Positions 1-10,700 of a stretch of DNA of 64,000 nucleotides are shown in pieces. Every line of letters starts with the position of its first letter. The first letter of the stretch is position 1. Location: assembly GCF_029836165.1 (NCBI RefSeq), contig NZ_JAOEBG010000006.1, forward strand, positions 186,001 through 250,000, given 5' to 3'. The stretch is from Pseudomonas sp. GD04091 (GTDB lineage Bacteria > Pseudomonadota > Gammaproteobacteria > Pseudomonadales > Pseudomonadaceae). Made by a program: the position numbers and the translations under genes. The notes beneath the pieces were generated by a model that was given only the letters and a program-made list of their open reading frames with translations, ran no database searches and was not told where the DNA came from.

Positions 1-597
1 CGCGGTCTGCGAGTGGCTCGACAGCTCCTGCATCAGTTCCTGGATACCTTGGGCGGTGTGGTGGTCGAGGTTACCGGTGGGCTCGTCGAGCATCACCAGG
101 CCCGGACGGTTGACCAATGCCCGGGCGATCGCCACGCGCTGGCGCTCGCCGCCGGACAGCTCGGCCGGCTTGTGATTCAACCGATGGCCCAGGCCGACAC
201 GCTTGAGCAGCGCCTCGGCACGCTCGCGAGCCTCGGGGATCGGCGTCTTGCCGATGAGCAACGGCATGCAGGCGTTCTCCAACGCGGTGAACTCCGCCAG
301 CAGGTGGTGGAACTGGTAGACGAAGCCCAGCGCGCGGTTGCGCAGCAGGCCACGGGCGCGCTCGCCGAGCGCCGACAGCTCCTCGCCGGCCAGCCAGACA
401 CTGCCGCTGCTCGGCGTGTCGAGGCCGCCGAGCAGGTTGAGCAAGGTACTCTTGCCCGAGCCCGAGCTGCCGACGATGGCCACCCGCTCACCCGGGTGCA
501 GCTCCAGGTTCAACCCGGACAGCACCTGCACCGACTCCGGGCCTTCTTCATAGCTCTTGCCCAGGTTGCGGCAACTCAACACGGCTTTATCACTCAT
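1..597 (-). CDS. lolD: Lipoprotein-releasing ABC transporter ATPase LolD (3' end outside window)
   Basis: Energises release of outer-membrane lipoproteins from the inner membrane to the periplasmic carrier LolA, as the ATPase of the LolCDE complex. The reverse strand from ATG at 597 reads as an ABC ATPase: Walker [11 protein letters not shown]-loop in FVYQFHHLL, signature LSGGERQR, and Walker [12 protein letters not shown] followed by the D-loop. About 199 codons are present; the family is about 227-230 residues, so roughly 28 C-terminal residues lie before base 1. It sits 7 bp downstream of lolC on the same strand, so the two are surely co-transcribed. By the usual pseudomonad order lolE should follow beyond the window. 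Confidence 0.95.
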   Translation of the reverse strand, partial: MSDKAVLSCRNLGKSYEEGPESVQVLSGLNLELHPGERVAIVGSSGSGKSTLLNLLGGLDTPSSGSVWLAGEELSALGERARGLLRNRALGFVYQFHHLLAEFTALENACMPLLIGKTPIPEARERAEALLKRVGLGHRLNHKPAELSGGERQRVAIARALVNRPGLVMLDEPTGNLDHHTAQGIQELMQELSSHSQTA

Positions 598-604
598 GCG
601 CGAC

Positions 605-1855
605 TCACTCATAACGAAGCGCCTCCGCCGGCTGGGTGCGCGAGGCGCGCCAGGCCGGATACAGGGTGGCGAAGAAACTCAGGACCAGCGCCGCACCGCA
701 GACCATGTACACGTCCTGGGCCTGGATCTGCGACGGCAGGTAATCGATGAAGTACACGTCGGCATTGAGGAACTTGTGCCCGATCAGGGTCTCGATGCCG
801 GCGATGGCCGCGCTCACGTTGAGCGCGCCGAGGATGCCCAGCACCGCGCCGATGAACGTGCCGACCACGCCGATCACCGTGCCCTGGACCATGAAGATGG
901 CCATGATCTGCCCGGGCGTGGCGCCGAGGGTACGCAGGATGGCAATGTCGCCGCGCTTGTCGTTGACCACCATCACCAGGGTGGAAATGATGTTGAACGC
1001 CGCCACCGCCACGATCAGCAGCAGCAACAGGCCGATCATGGACTTCTCCATGCGGATGGCCTGGTACAGGTTGCCGTGGGTGCGGGTCCAGTCACGCGGG
1101 TAGTATTCCTGCTCGCCCAGCTGCTGGGCGATGGTCCACGCCACACGCGGGGCCTGGAACAGGTCGTCGAACTTCAGGCGGATGCCCTGGACCTGGTCGG
1201 CCTTCCAGCGGTGCAGGCGCGACAGGTCGGAGATATTGGTCAGGCCCAGGTAGCCGTCGATCTCGCCGGCACCGACGTGGAAGGTGCCGACCACGGTGAA
1301 GCGTTTCATGCGCGGGAACATGCCCGCCGGGGTGACACTCACCTCGGGAGCGACGAAGGTCAGCTTGTCGCCGATGCCCACGCCCAGCTTCTGCGCGGCC
1401 TTGTCGCCGATCATGATGCCCCACTCGCCCGGCGCGAGCTTGTCGAGACCGCCCTCGAGCACGAACTTGTCGATGATCGACACCTCGCGCTCACGGTCAG
1501 GATCGACGCCGTTGAGCAGCACTTTCTGCACCTTGCCGTCGTGGGTCAGCAGGCCCTGCATCTGGGTGAACGGCGCAACCGCCTGCACCTGAGGATTCTG
1601 CTTTACTTTGGAGGCGAGGGCCTGCCAGTCGTCGATCGGCTGGCCAGTCTCCAGCGTGGCATGGGGGATCATCCCCAGCACGCGGGTACGCATCTCGTGA
1701 TCGAAACCGTTCATCACCGACAGCACCACGATCATCACCACCACGCCCAGGGCGAGGCCGATCATCGAAGTGAGCGAAATGAACGAGACAAAGTGATTGC
1801 GACGCTTGGCACGGGTGTAACGCGTGCCAATGAATACGAAAAGAGGTCTGAACAT
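605..1855 (-). CDS. lolC: Lipoprotein-releasing system transmembrane protein LolC
   Basis: Inner-membrane permease of the LolCDE lipoprotein extraction machine. The 416-residue product has the MacB/FtsX-type layout: one N-terminal membrane helix at about residues 22-48, a large periplasmic domain at about 50-265, and three C-terminal helices (about 270-292, 313-343, 381-402). The C-terminus reads [18 protein letters not shown], the classic LolC/E ending. LolC and LolE are paralogues; I call LolC because it precedes lolD, as in other pseudomonads. It is divergent from the PilZ-like gene at 1949, with a 93-bp intergenic space that must hold both promoters. Confidence 0.9.
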   Translation of the reverse strand: MFRPLFVFIGTRYTRAKRRNHFVSFISLTSMIGLALGVVVMIVVLSVMNGFDHEMRTRVLGMIPHATLETGQPIDDWQALASKVKQNPQVQAVAPFTQMQGLLTHDGKVQKVLLNGVDPDREREVSIIDKFVLEGGLDKLAPGEWGIMIGDKAAQKLGVGIGDKLTFVAPEVSVTPAGMFPRMKRFTVVGTFHVGAGEIDGYLGLTNISDLSRLHRWKADQVQGIRLKFDDLFQAPRVAWTIAQQLGEQEYYPRDWTRTHGNLYQAIRMEKSMIGLLLLLIVAVAAFNIISTLVMVVNDKRGDIAILRTLGATPGQIMAIFMVQGTVIGVVGTFIGAVLGILGALNVSAAIAGIETLIGHKFLNADVYFIDYLPSQIQAQDVYMVCGAALVLSFFATLYPAWRASRTQPAEALRYE

Positions 1856-1948
1856 GTCGGGGCTTGTTCGGATGAAAGGGAACGTCCTTGTGGCGAGGCG
1901 CCTACGGCGGCTTTACACTCGGACCACCGCCGTAACCTTGGGTTCGCC

Positions 1949-2533
1949 ATGACGACATTAGACGAAGAAGATCGCCGCGAATACTACCGCATCGAAGATC
2001 GGATCGCACTTCAAATAAGCCCACTCAGCGCGGCCGAAGCCCTTGAAACAGAACTGTTGCAGGATGATTCCGAGCTGTTCAACCTGCTCAGCGAGCTGCA
2101 CCTGTCCGACTTCGAGTCGCAACATCTGCTGCGCCAGCTGAGCGAGAAAGACCGCACCCTGGCCGCCTTCCTGCGCGCCCAGAACAAACGCCTCGACCTG
2201 CTCAGCGCGGTGGTCGCGCAGACCCTGATCGGCGAGATCGGCCAACCCGTGCCGGTGATCATTTCCGAAGGCGGCATCGAGTTCGCCCAGGCGCGGCAGA
2301 TCGCCCCCGGCACCCAGGTGAAAGTGAAAATGGTACTGATGCCCCGCGCGCATGGCCTGCTGTTGCGTGGCCGGATCACCCATTGCGATCCACGCCCCGA
2401 TGGCGACTTCGAGGTAGGCAGCGAATTCATCGACATGACCGACGCCCAGCGCCAACTGCTGGCCCGCTATATCCTGCAGCGCCAGCAACAGCAGCGGCGC
2501 CAGGCGCTGGAGCAGAACGACTCCGCCTCCTGA
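1949..2533 (+). CDS. PilZ-domain-like protein with a degenerate c-di-GMP site
   Basis: A 194-residue cytoplasmic protein. I chose ATG 1949 because the reading frame upstream is only the shadow of lolC on the other strand. The N-terminus contains an RxxxR motif (R10, R14 in RREYYR), typical of c-di-GMP-binding PilZ domains. A helical middle region rich in L, E and Q (about 25-95) is followed by a beta-rich C-terminal part. The second PilZ motif D/N-x-S-x-x-G appears as I104-I-S106-E-G-G109, so the acidic/amide residue is lost. The C-terminus ends in a Gln/Arg-rich helix. It may bind c-di-GMP weakly or act by protein contact. The following glycerophosphodiesterase starts 31 bp downstream and is probably co-transcribed. 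Confidence 0.75.
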   Translation: MTTLDEEDRREYYRIEDRIALQISPLSAAEALETELLQDDSELFNLLSELHLSDFESQHLLRQLSEKDRTLAAFLRAQNKRLDLLSAVVAQTLIGEIGQPVPVIISEGGIEFAQARQIAPGTQVKVKMVLMPRAHGLLLRGRITHCDPRPDGDFEVGSEFIDMTDAQRQLLARYILQRQQQQRRQALEQNDSAS

Positions 2534-2564
2534 GGCCTTTTCTCTCTGATTTGAAGGAACGAAC

Positions 2565-3281
2565 GTGACCCTGATCTACGGCCACCGTGGCGCCAAGGGC
2601 GAAGCGCCCGAAAACACCCTCAACAGCTTTCGCCAGTGCCTGTCCCATGGCGTCAACCGCTGCGAACTCGACCTGCACCTGTCGGCCGACAACGAGCTGA
2701 TGGTGATCCATGACCCGACCCTGAAACGCACCACCGGCCGACGCGGCAAGGTGGTCGAGCACTCGGCGGCCGATCTGGTCACCTACGATGCTCGCCGAGG
2801 CGGCCCCGGGCATGTGCAGCCCTGCCCCATCCCACGGCTCGAGGAGCTGTTCGAGAAATGCCCGTTCGAGCACTGGCAACTGGAAGTCAAGAGCGCCTCG
2901 CGCACTCGCGCCGCCACCACCGTGCTGGCGATCCGCGAACTGGCCCAGCAGCATGGCCTGCTCGACAAGGTGACCATCACTTCGAGCTCGCGGGAAGTAC
3001 TGGGCGCCGCCCAGGAGCTGGTGCCGGACGTGAAACGCGGACTGGTCGCCGAATACGCCTGGCTCGACCCGCTGAAGGTCGCGCAGAACTACGAGTGCAA
3101 GATGCTGGCGCTGAACTGGACGCTGTGCACCCCCGAGCGCCTGATCAAGGCACAGCGCCAGGGCTTGCACGTGTCGGTGTGGACGGTCAACGAACCGGCG
3201 CTGATGCGCCGGCTCGCCGACTTTGGCGTGGACAGCCTGATTACAGACTTTCCCGGTTTGGCCAAGACCACCCTCGGGTAG
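2565..3281 (+). CDS. Cytoplasmic glycerophosphodiester phosphodiesterase (UgpQ/GlpQ family)
   Basis: Hydrolyses glycerophosphodiesters to glycerol-3-phosphate and an alcohol during phospholipid turnover. The 238-residue protein starts at GTG 2565 behind a GAAGGAACG ribosome site. The GDPD signature is intact: H7-R8-G9 at the N-terminus, E34 and D36 as metal ligands, and H49-D50 in VIHDPTLKRTT. The C-terminal barrel part reads VSVWTVNEPALMRRL, then DSLITDFPG. There is no signal peptide, so it resembles cytoplasmic UgpQ more than periplasmic GlpQ. It converges on sthA, with 48 bp between the stops. Confidence 0.88.
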   Translation: MTLIYGHRGAKGEAPENTLNSFRQCLSHGVNRCELDLHLSADNELMVIHDPTLKRTTGRRGKVVEHSAADLVTYDARRGGPGHVQPCPIPRLEELFEKCPFEHWQLEVKSASRTRAATTVLAIRELAQQHGLLDKVTITSSSREVLGAAQELVPDVKRGLVAEYAWLDPLKVAQNYECKMLALNWTLCTPERLIKAQRQGLHVSVWTVNEPALMRRLADFGVDSLITDFPGLAKTTLG

Positions 3282-3329
3282 GGCTGAAATCGGTCTCCCC
3301 GACCGGCTCAGGCCACCGGTCGGAGCCGC

Positions 3330-4724
3330 TCAAAAAAGCCGGTTCAGACCGTCGTAGGCAGCTACCCGATAGGCTTCGGCCATGGTCGGGTAGTTGAAGG
3401 TGGTGTTGACGAAGTACTTGAGGTTGTTCAGCTCGCCCGGCTGGTTCATCACCGCCTGGCCGATATGGACGATCTCCGAGGCCTGGTAGCCGAAGCAATG
3501 CACGCCGAGGACCTCAAGGGTCTCGCGGTGGAAGAGGATCTTCAGCATGCCCTGCGGCTCGCCGGCGATCTGCGCGCGGGCCATGCTCTTGAAGAAGGCC
3601 TTGCCCACTTCGTACGGCACCTTGGCCTGGGTCAGCTCCTGCTCGTTCTTGCCGATCGAGCTGATCTCCGGAATGGTGTAGATGCCGGTCGGCACGTCGT
3701 TGACGAAGCGCCAGCTGCCGTTGTCGACGATGCTGCCGGCGGCCGAACGGCCCTGGTCGTGGGCGGCGCTGGCCAGGCTCGGCCAGCCGATCACGTCACC
3801 GGCGCCGTAGATGTTCGAGACACTGGTGCGGTAGGTCTCGTCGACCTCGATCTGGCCACGGCTGTTGACCTTGATGCCGATGTTCTCCAGGCCCAGCTTG
3901 TCGGTGTTGCCGGTACGGCCGTTGCACCACAGCAAGGCGTCGGCCTTGATCTTCTTGCCCGACTTCAGGTGCAGGATCACCCCGTTGTCCAGGCCCTCGA
4001 CCCGCTCGTACTCCTCGTTGTGGCGCACGGTGATGTTGTTGTTGCTGAAGTGGTAGCTCAGCGCTTGGGATATTTCCGAATCCAGGAAGCTCAGCAACTG
4101 GCCGCGGTTGTCGACCAGCTCCACCAGCACGCCCAGGCCGCTGAAGATCGAGGCGTATTCGCAACCGATCACCCCGGCACCGTAGACGATCAGCTTGCGC
4201 GGGGTGTGGCTCAGGCTGAGGATGGTGTCGCTGTCGTAGACGCGTGGGTGATTGAAGTCGATATCGGCCGGGCGATAGGGACGCGAGCCGGTGGCGATGA
4301 TGATGTGCTTGGCGTTGAGCTTCTCGACCACGCCGTTGGAGCAGACCACTTCGATGGTCTGCTCGTCGGCGAAGCTGCCGGTGCCGACGAACACATCGAC
4401 GCGGTTGCGCGCGTAGTAGCCGGTGCGCGAGGCGACCTGCTTGCTGATGACCTTCTCGGCGCTCTTGAGCACGTCGGGGAAGGAGAACCAGCGCGGCTCG
4501 CCGATGGCGCGGAACATCGGGTTGGTGTTGAACTGCATGATCTGCCGCACGGAGTGACGCAGCGCCTTGGACGGGATGGTGCCCAGGTGGGTGCAGTTGC
4601 CGCCGACCTGGCGGCGGCTGTCGACCATCGCCACCTTGCGCCCTGCTTTGGCGGCGTTCATTGCCGCGCCTTCTCCGGCCGGGCCGGAACCCAGCACCAC
4701 TACGTCGTAGTTGTAGACAGCCAT
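3330..4724 (-). CDS. sthA: Soluble pyridine nucleotide transhydrogenase
   Basis: Moves hydride between NADPH and NAD+ to balance the two pools in the cytosol. ATG 4724 gives 464 residues, the usual family length, with GAAGGAGTAC just upstream; the longer frame adds 32 unconserved residues. The Rossmann FAD motif GSGPAG is at 12-17. In the flavoprotein-disulfide-reductase signature the first Cys (C44) is present but the second is Thr (T49, in THLGTIPSK), which is the hallmark of SthA: it is not a disulfide reductase. The NAD(P) motif [11 protein letters not shown] and C-terminal dimer domain are complete. Confidence 0.95.
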   Translation of the reverse strand: MAVYNYDVVVLGSGPAGEGAAMNAAKAGRKVAMVDSRRQVGGNCTHLGTIPSKALRHSVRQIMQFNTNPMFRAIGEPRWFSFPDVLKSAEKVISKQVASRTGYYARNRVDVFVGTGSFADEQTIEVVCSNGVVEKLNAKHIIIATGSRPYRPADIDFNHPRVYDSDTILSLSHTPRKLIVYGAGVIGCEYASIFSGLGVLVELVDNRGQLLSFLDSEISQALSYHFSNNNITVRHNEEYERVEGLDNGVILHLKSGKKIKADALLWCNGRTGNTDKLGLENIGIKVNSRGQIEVDETYRTSVSNIYGAGDVIGWPSLASAAHDQGRSAAGSIVDNGSWRFVNDVPTGIYTIPEISSIGKNEQELTQAKVPYEVGKAFFKSMARAQIAGEPQGMLKILFHRETLEVLGVHCFGYQASEIVHIGQAVMNQPGELNNLKYFVNTTFNYPTMAEAYRVAAYDGLNRLF

Positions 4725-4927
4725 GCGTACTCCTTCAGAACTGGCCCGCCGGCCGGGTGGCCGCGGGGCGCGATCATGCCGCCGGGGCGCCATGAGAAAA
4801 TTCGGGTGCAGTCTAATCAAGCGTGAACGCCGCGCACATTAACCCTTGGTCGCGTCGTAGGCCACTGTTGCCTGCACTACATGTGGTTTCACCGATTCCA
4901 TGGCGGCGATCATCCGTGGCTTGCCTT

Positions 4928-5929
4928 TCACTCGCCTTTCACCGCCCGCTCGAAGGCAGGGGTAGACCGGGAGACGAAGCCACCTTCGGCCCGGGTCACC
5001 AGCACCGCGGCGATCCCGTGGGCGACGGCGAAGTCCCAGCCCTGTCGCGGCCCGAGGACCAGCAGCAAGGTCGAGTAGCCATCGGCCCGCAGCGCTGAAG
5101 CGTCAAGCACGGTCACCGACGCCAGATCATGCTCGACCGGGCGCCCGAGACGGGCATCGAAGGTATGCGAATAGCGCCGGCCATTGTCCTCGAAATAATG
5201 GCGGTAGTCACCCGAGGTGGACACCGCAAGGCCTTGCACATCGATGACCTGCCGGGCGATCTGACGATCTTCCTGCGGCAGCTCCAGCGCCACTCGCCAG
5301 GTACTGCCGTCGGGCTTGCGCCCCACCGCCTTGAGCTCGCCGGTGGCTTCGGCGAGAAAACTGTCGATGCCCATGCCTTGCAGGCGCTCGGCGATCAGGT
5401 CGACTGCGTGGCCGGCGGCGATGCTGTTGAAATCCAGCTCGACCGCAGCGTCCTTGCACAGGGCGTCGCCCTCGATGCGCAGGTGGCGGTAGCCCACGCG
5501 CTGCCGGGCGCTGGCCACTGCCTGGGAATCGGGCACGTGCATCTCGCGAGCCTGAGGGCCGAAGCCCCAGAGGTCGAGCAGCGGCTCAACGGTCAGGTCG
5601 AAGGCCCCCTGGCTCTGCTCGGCCAGGTGCTGGCCGAAGCTGACCAGCTCGAGCAGATCGGCGTCGATGGGCAGGCACTGGTTGGCCGGCAGCTGGTTGA
5701 AACGGCTGACGGCGGAGTCGCCGCGGTAGGTGGAATAGCGTGTGTCGATAGCCTGGAGGATACCTTCGACTTCGGCCTGGACCTGCGCTGGTGCGGGGCC
5801 GCCGGGTTGGCGCACGTACTGGATGCTGTAGCTGCTGCCCATGGTCGGGCCGCCGAAGCGCTCGAGGGTGGGGCCTTGATTGCAGGCTGATAGCAACAAC
5901 AGGCTAAGCAGAAGAACTGTGCGCAACAT
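4928..5929 (-). CDS. ApbE-family FAD:protein FMN transferase, lipoprotein
   Basis: ApbE proteins attach FMN covalently to a Ser/Thr of periplasmic redox subunits such as NqrB/C or RnfG/D. ATG 5929 gives 333 residues with a lipoprotein signal ending in LSAC (Cys16), so it is probably membrane-anchored and periplasmic. Family motifs: GGPTMGSSYSIQY near the N-terminus, LDFNSIAAGHAVD (the usual form is DLGGIAKGYAVD), SGDYRHYF, RYSHTFDARLGRPV (usual HIIDPRTG) and a C-terminal RADGYSTLLL. The aspartates for Mg/FAD are kept, but several otherwise constant positions differ, so its substrate may be unusual. The neighbours sthA and gap suggest only a general redox setting. Confidence 0.85.
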   Translation of the reverse strand: MLRTVLLLSLLLLSACNQGPTLERFGGPTMGSSYSIQYVRQPGGPAPAQVQAEVEGILQAIDTRYSTYRGDSAVSRFNQLPANQCLPIDADLLELVSFGQHLAEQSQGAFDLTVEPLLDLWGFGPQAREMHVPDSQAVASARQRVGYRHLRIEGDALCKDAAVELDFNSIAAGHAVDLIAERLQGMGIDSFLAEATGELKAVGRKPDGSTWRVALELPQEDRQIARQVIDVQGLAVSTSGDYRHYFEDNGRRYSHTFDARLGRPVEHDLASVTVLDASALRADGYSTLLLVLGPRQGWDFAVAHGIAAVLVTRAEGGFVSRSTPAFERAVKGE

Positions 5930-5960
5930 GGATTTCTCGGTTGACCGACCCGCGCGGTCG

Positions 5961-6080
5961 GTGTGGGAGCGGCCTTGTGTCGCGAAAGGGCTGCACAGCA
6001 GCCCCGGCAATTGTGGCGGTGACGCTGAAAACCTGGGGCCGCTTTGCGGCCCTTTCGCGACACAAGGCCGCTCCTACAAC
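5961..6080. repeat. Pair of inverted REP-like palindromic units
   Basis: Two copies of a REP-type unit face each other. One begins GTGTGGGAGCGGCCTTGTG near 5961. The other, GACACAAGGCCGCTCCTAC near 6058-6077, is its reverse complement. About 60 bp lie between them, including a shorter hairpin GGGGCCGCTTTGCGGCCC. The pair fills the gap between the apbE-like gene and the gap terminator. It is an intergenic repeat of the pseudomonad REP/BIME class and could slow exonucleases or act as a weak terminator. Confidence 0.75.
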
Positions 6081-6101
6081 GATCGCGCTGACGCGGGGAG
6101 C

Positions 6102-6136
6102 AAAAAAAACGGGAACCCGAAGGTTCCCGTTTTTTC
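6102..6136. terminator. Bidirectional intrinsic terminator after gap
   Basis: The stem GGGAACC / GGTTCCC is flanked by an A run on the left and a T run on the right (AAAAAACGGGAACC-CGA-AGGTTCCCGTTTTTT). It can terminate on either strand. Its place 18 bp past the gap stop codon makes it the terminator of that gene. Confidence 0.88.
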
Positions 6137-6153
6137 AACGCATTACAAGCGGA

Positions 6154-7617
6154 TCAGCGTGGAAACGCTGGCGGGTTCACACCGGCCATGTCTTCCATCA
6201 CGCGCACCACCTGGCAGCTGTAACCGAACTCGTTGTCGTACCAGACGTACAGGACAACGCGGTTGTCGTTGCAGATGGTCGCTTCGGCGTCGACCACACC
6301 GGCGTGGCGCGAGCCGACGAAGTCGGTGGACACCACTTCCTGGGAGCTGACGTAGTCGATCTGCTTGTGCAGGTCCGAGTGCATGGCGGTCTGGCGCAGG
6401 TACTCGTTCAGCTCTTCGCGGTTGGTGGCCTTCTCGAGGTTCAGGTTGAGAATGGCCATCGACACGTTCGGCGTCGGCACACGGATCGCGTTGCCGGTCA
6501 GCTTGCCCTTGAGCACTGGCAGTGCCTTGGCGGCTGCGGTGGCGGCACCGGTCTCGGTGATGACCATGTTCAGCGGCGCGGCGCGGCCACGGCGGCTGCC
6601 CTTGTGGAAGTTGTCGATCAGGTTCTGGTCGTTGGTGAACGAGTGAACGGTTTCGACGTGGCCGTTGACGATGCCGTACTGGTCGTTGATGGCCTTGAGC
6701 ACCGGCACGATGGCGTTGGTGGTGCAGGACGCCGCCGAGATGATCTTGTCGTCGGCGGTGATGTCGCCGTGGTTGATGCCGTGCACGATGTTCTTCAGCG
6801 CGCCCTTGCCAGGTGCGGTGAGGATCACGCGAGCGGCGCCCGGGCAGGCCAAGTGCTGGCCGAGGCCGTCGGCATCGCGCCATACACCGGTGTTGTCGAC
6901 GATCAGCGCATCGTTGATGCCGTACTGGGTGTAGTCGACTTCGCTCGGGCTCTTGGCGTAGATCACCTGGATCAGGTTGCCGTTGGCGGTGATGGTGTTG
7001 TTCGCTTCATCGATGACGATGGTGCCGTCGAACGGACCGTGTACCGAGTCGCGGCGCAGCAGGCTGGCGCGCTTGATCAGGTCGTTCTCGGCGCCCTTGC
7101 GCACGACGATGGCGCGCAGGCGCAGGCCGTCGCCACCACCGGTCTTCTCGATGAGGATGCGCGCCAGCAGGCGGCCGATGCGGCCGAAGCCGTACAGGAC
7201 GACGTCGGTGCCCTTGCGTGCGGAAGCGTTCTGCTGACCCACGACATCGGCCAGTTCGTCACGCACGAACTGCTCGGCGCTGCGGCCATTGCCTTCGGTC
7301 TTGAACTTGTTGGCCAGCTTGCCCAGATCGACCGAAGCGGCGCCCAGTTTCAGCTCGCTCATGGCCTTGAGCAGGGGGAATGTCTCGTGGACGGACAGCT
7401 CGGTCTCGTCGGTCTGACGGTGACGGGCAAAGCGATGGGCTTTGAGGATCGAGATAACCGAACGGTTGATCAGGCTGCGGCCATAGATCGAGCTCACCAC
7501 GTTGTTGTTGCGGTAGAGCTGACCGATAAGCGGGATCATCGCTTCAGCCAGGGCTTCACGATCGATCCACTCACCAAGACACTGGTCGGGCTTCTGAGTC
7601 ACGGTAACCTTCCACAT
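6154..7617 (-). CDS. gap: Glyceraldehyde-3-phosphate dehydrogenase, long form
   Basis: Oxidises glyceraldehyde-3-phosphate to 1,3-bisphosphoglycerate with NAD(P)+ (the reverse in gluconeogenesis). ATG 7617 gives 487 residues starting MWKVTVTQKPD, about 150 residues longer than standard GAPDH (about 335). The first ~125 residues are an extra N-terminal region. Then follow the NAD Rossmann motif VLYGFGRIGRLLARIL and the catalytic cysteine in SAASCTTNAIVPV. Pseudomonads often have several gap genes, and the long form is one of them. It is transcribed away from mfd, with both promoters in the 167-bp gap. Confidence 0.92.
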   Translation of the reverse strand: MWKVTVTQKPDQCLGEWIDREALAEAMIPLIGQLYRNNNVVSSIYGRSLINRSVISILKAHRFARHRQTDETELSVHETFPLLKAMSELKLGAASVDLGKLANKFKTEGNGRSAEQFVRDELADVVGQQNASARKGTDVVLYGFGRIGRLLARILIEKTGGGDGLRLRAIVVRKGAENDLIKRASLLRRDSVHGPFDGTIVIDEANNTITANGNLIQVIYAKSPSEVDYTQYGINDALIVDNTGVWRDADGLGQHLACPGAARVILTAPGKGALKNIVHGINHGDITADDKIISAASCTTNAIVPVLKAINDQYGIVNGHVETVHSFTNDQNLIDNFHKGSRRGRAAPLNMVITETGAATAAAKALPVLKGKLTGNAIRVPTPNVSMAILNLNLEKATNREELNEYLRQTAMHSDLHKQIDYVSSQEVVSTDFVGSRHAGVVDAEATICNDNRVVLYVWYDNEFGYSCQVVRVMEDMAGVNPPAFPR

Positions 7618-7718
7618 GTAGGGGAACAAAAAAGGGGCTACATTATGACGCCCCTCGGCGTATCGGGCAATGAGCGCCTGTCGCCGACTCCGAGCCCCGT
7701 CGCCACGCCCTTTCGTGC

Positions 7719-7747
7719 CTGACAGCGCGCCCGCTCACCGGTACAAT
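7719..7747 (+). promoter_or_regulatory. Predicted sigma-70 promoter of mfd
   Basis: CTGACA at 7719-7724, a 17-bp spacer, and TACAAT at 7742-7747. Each hexamer has one mismatch to consensus and the spacing is ideal. It lies 37 bp before the GTG start of mfd. Confidence 0.6.
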
Positions 7748-7784
7748 CGACCTCTTTGCCGCAACGCTTGGAGTCCGATCTCCC

Positions 7785-10700
7785 GTGTCAGTTCTGCGCC
7801 TACCGCAAATACCGGCCACGGCCGGCAAACAATCCTGGGGCAACCTGCCCGGCGCCGCCTTGAGCCTGGCCATCGCCGAGGCCGCCAGCAGCGCCGGCCG
7901 CTTCACCCTGCTGCTGACCGCCGACAGCCAGGCCGCCGACCGCCTGGAGCAGGAGCTGCGCTTCTTCGCCCCGGACCTTCCGGTGCTGCCGTTCCCCGAC
8001 TGGGAAACCCTGCCCTACGACCTGTTCTCGCCGCACCAGGACATCATCTCCCAGCGCATCGCCAGCCTTTACCGGCTGCCGGAGCTGGACCACGGCATCC
8101 TCGTCGTACCCATCACCACTGCCCTGCACCGCCTGGCGCCAACGCGCTTCCTGCTGGGCAGCAGCCTGGTGCTGGACGTCGGCCAGAAGATCGATGTCGA
8201 GCAGATGCGCACGCGCCTGGAGGCCAGCGGCTACCGCTGCGTCGACACGGTCTACGAGCATGGCGAGTTCGCCGTGCGCGGGGCGCTGATCGATCTGTTC
8301 CCCATGGGCAGCAAGCAGCCGTACCGCATCGACCTGTTCGACGACGAGATCGAGACGCTGCGCACCTTCGACCCGGAAACCCAGCGCTCGATCGACAAGG
8401 TCGACTCGATCCGCCTGCTGCCGGCGCGCGAATTCCCCATGCAGAAGGACGAGGTGACGCGCTTCAAGGCGCGCTTTCGCGAACGCTTCGACGTCGATTT
8501 CCGCCGCAGCGCGATCTTCCAGGACCTCACCAGCGGCATCATCCCCGCCGGCATCGAGTACTACCTGCCGCTGTTCTTCGAAGACACCGCCACCCTGTTC
8601 GACTACCTGCCAGGCGACACCCAGGTGTTCTCCCTGCCGGGCGTGGAGCAGGCCGCCGAGCACTTCTGGAACGACGTGCGCGGGCGTTATGAAGAACGCC
8701 GCGGCGACCTCACCCGACCACTCTTGCCGCCAGGTGAATTGTTCCTCCCGGTCGAGGACTGCTTCGCCCGCCTCAAGCAGTGGCCGCGCGTGGTCATCAG
8801 CGCCGACGACGTTGAGCCCGGTGCCGGCCGCGAGCGCTTCCCGGCCCGCGCCCTGCCCAACCTGGCGATCGAAGCCAAGGCCAACCAGCCACTGGCGGAG
8901 CTGTCGAACTTCCTCGACCAGTTCCCCGGCCGCGTGCTCTTTACCGCCGAGTCTGCAGGCCGGCGCGAGGTGCTGCTGGAGCTGCTCGAACGCCTGAAGC
9001 TGCGCCCGCACACCGTCGACGGCTGGGCCGACTTCGTCACCGGCGGCGAGCGCCTGGCGATCACCATCGCGCCGCTCGACGACGGCCTGCTGCTGGACGA
9101 CCCGGCCCTGGCCCTGGTAGCCGAAAGCCCGCTGTTCGGCCAGCGCGTGATGCAGCGCCGGCGCCGCGAGAAACGCGGCGAGGCGGCCAACGACGCCGTG
9201 ATCAAGAACCTCACCGAGCTGCGCGAAGGCGCGCCGGTGGTGCACATCGACCACGGCGTGGGCCGCTACCTCGGTCTGGCGACCCTGGAGATCGACGGCC
9301 AGGCCGCAGAATTCCTCACCCTGGAGTACGCCGAAGGCGCCAAGCTCTACGTACCGGTGGCCAACCTGCACCTGATCGCCCGCTACACCGGTAGCGACGA
9401 CGCCCTGGCCCCCTTGCATCGCCTGGGCTCCGAGGCCTGGCAGAAAGCCAAGCGCAAGGCCGCCGAGCAGGTGCGCGACGTCGCCGCCGAACTGCTCGAC
9501 ATCTATGCCCGTCGCGCCGCGCGCAAGGGCCATGCGTTCGCCGACCCGGCCGCCGACTACGCCACCTTCAGCGCCGGCTTCCCGTTCGAGGAAACGCCTG
9601 ACCAGCAGGCCGCCATCGAGGCCGTGCGCGCCGACATGCTCGCCGGCCAGCCCATGGATCGCCTGGTGTGCGGCGACGTCGGCTTCGGCAAGACCGAAGT
9701 GGCCATGCGCGCCGCCTTCATCGCCGTGCACAGCGGCCGTCAGGTGGCGGTGCTGGTGCCGACCACCCTGCTCGCCCAGCAGCACTACAACAGCTTCCGC
9801 GACCGCTTCGCCGACTGGCCGGTGAAAGTCGAGGTGATGAGCCGCTTCAAGTCGGCCAAGGAAGTCGCCAGCGCCGCGGCGGAGCTGGCCGAAGGCAAGA
9901 TCGACATCCTCATCGGCACCCACAAGCTGTTGCAGGACGACGTGCGCTTCAAGGACCTGGGCCTGGCCATCATCGACGAGGAGCACCGCTTCGGCGTGCG
10001 CCAAAAGGAACAGCTCAAGGCCCTGCGCAGCGAGGTGGACATCCTCACCCTGACCGCGACGCCGATTCCGCGCACGCTGAACATGGCGGTGTCGGGCATG
10101 CGCGACCTGTCGATCATCGCCACTCCACCGGCGCGCCGCCTGTCGGTGCGCACCTTCGTCATGGAGCAGAACAAGAGCACCGTGAAGGAAGCGCTGCTGC
10201 GCGAGCTGCTGCGTGGCGGCCAGGTGTACTACCTGCACAACGACGTCAAGACCATCGAGAAGTGCGCCGCGGAACTTGCCGAACTGGTGCCCGAGGCGCG
10301 CATCGGCATCGGCCACGGGCAGATGCGCGAGCGCGACCTCGAGCAGGTGATGAGCGACTTCTACCACAAGCGCTTCAACGTACTGATCGCCTCGACCATC
10401 ATCGAGACCGGCATCGACGTGCCCAGCGCCAACACCATCGTCATCGAGCGCGCCGACAAGTTCGGCCTGGCCCAGCTGCACCAGCTGCGCGGCCGGGTCG
10501 GCCGCAGTCACCACCAGGCCTACGCCTACCTGCTGACACCGCCGCGCCAGCAGATCAGCAGCGACGCCGAGAAACGCCTGGAGGCCATCGCCAACACCCA
10601 GGACCTTGGCGCCGGCTTCGTCCTGGCGACCAACGACCTGGAGATCCGCGGCGCAGGCGAATTGCTGGGCGAAGGTCAGAGCGGGCAGATCCAGGCCGTG

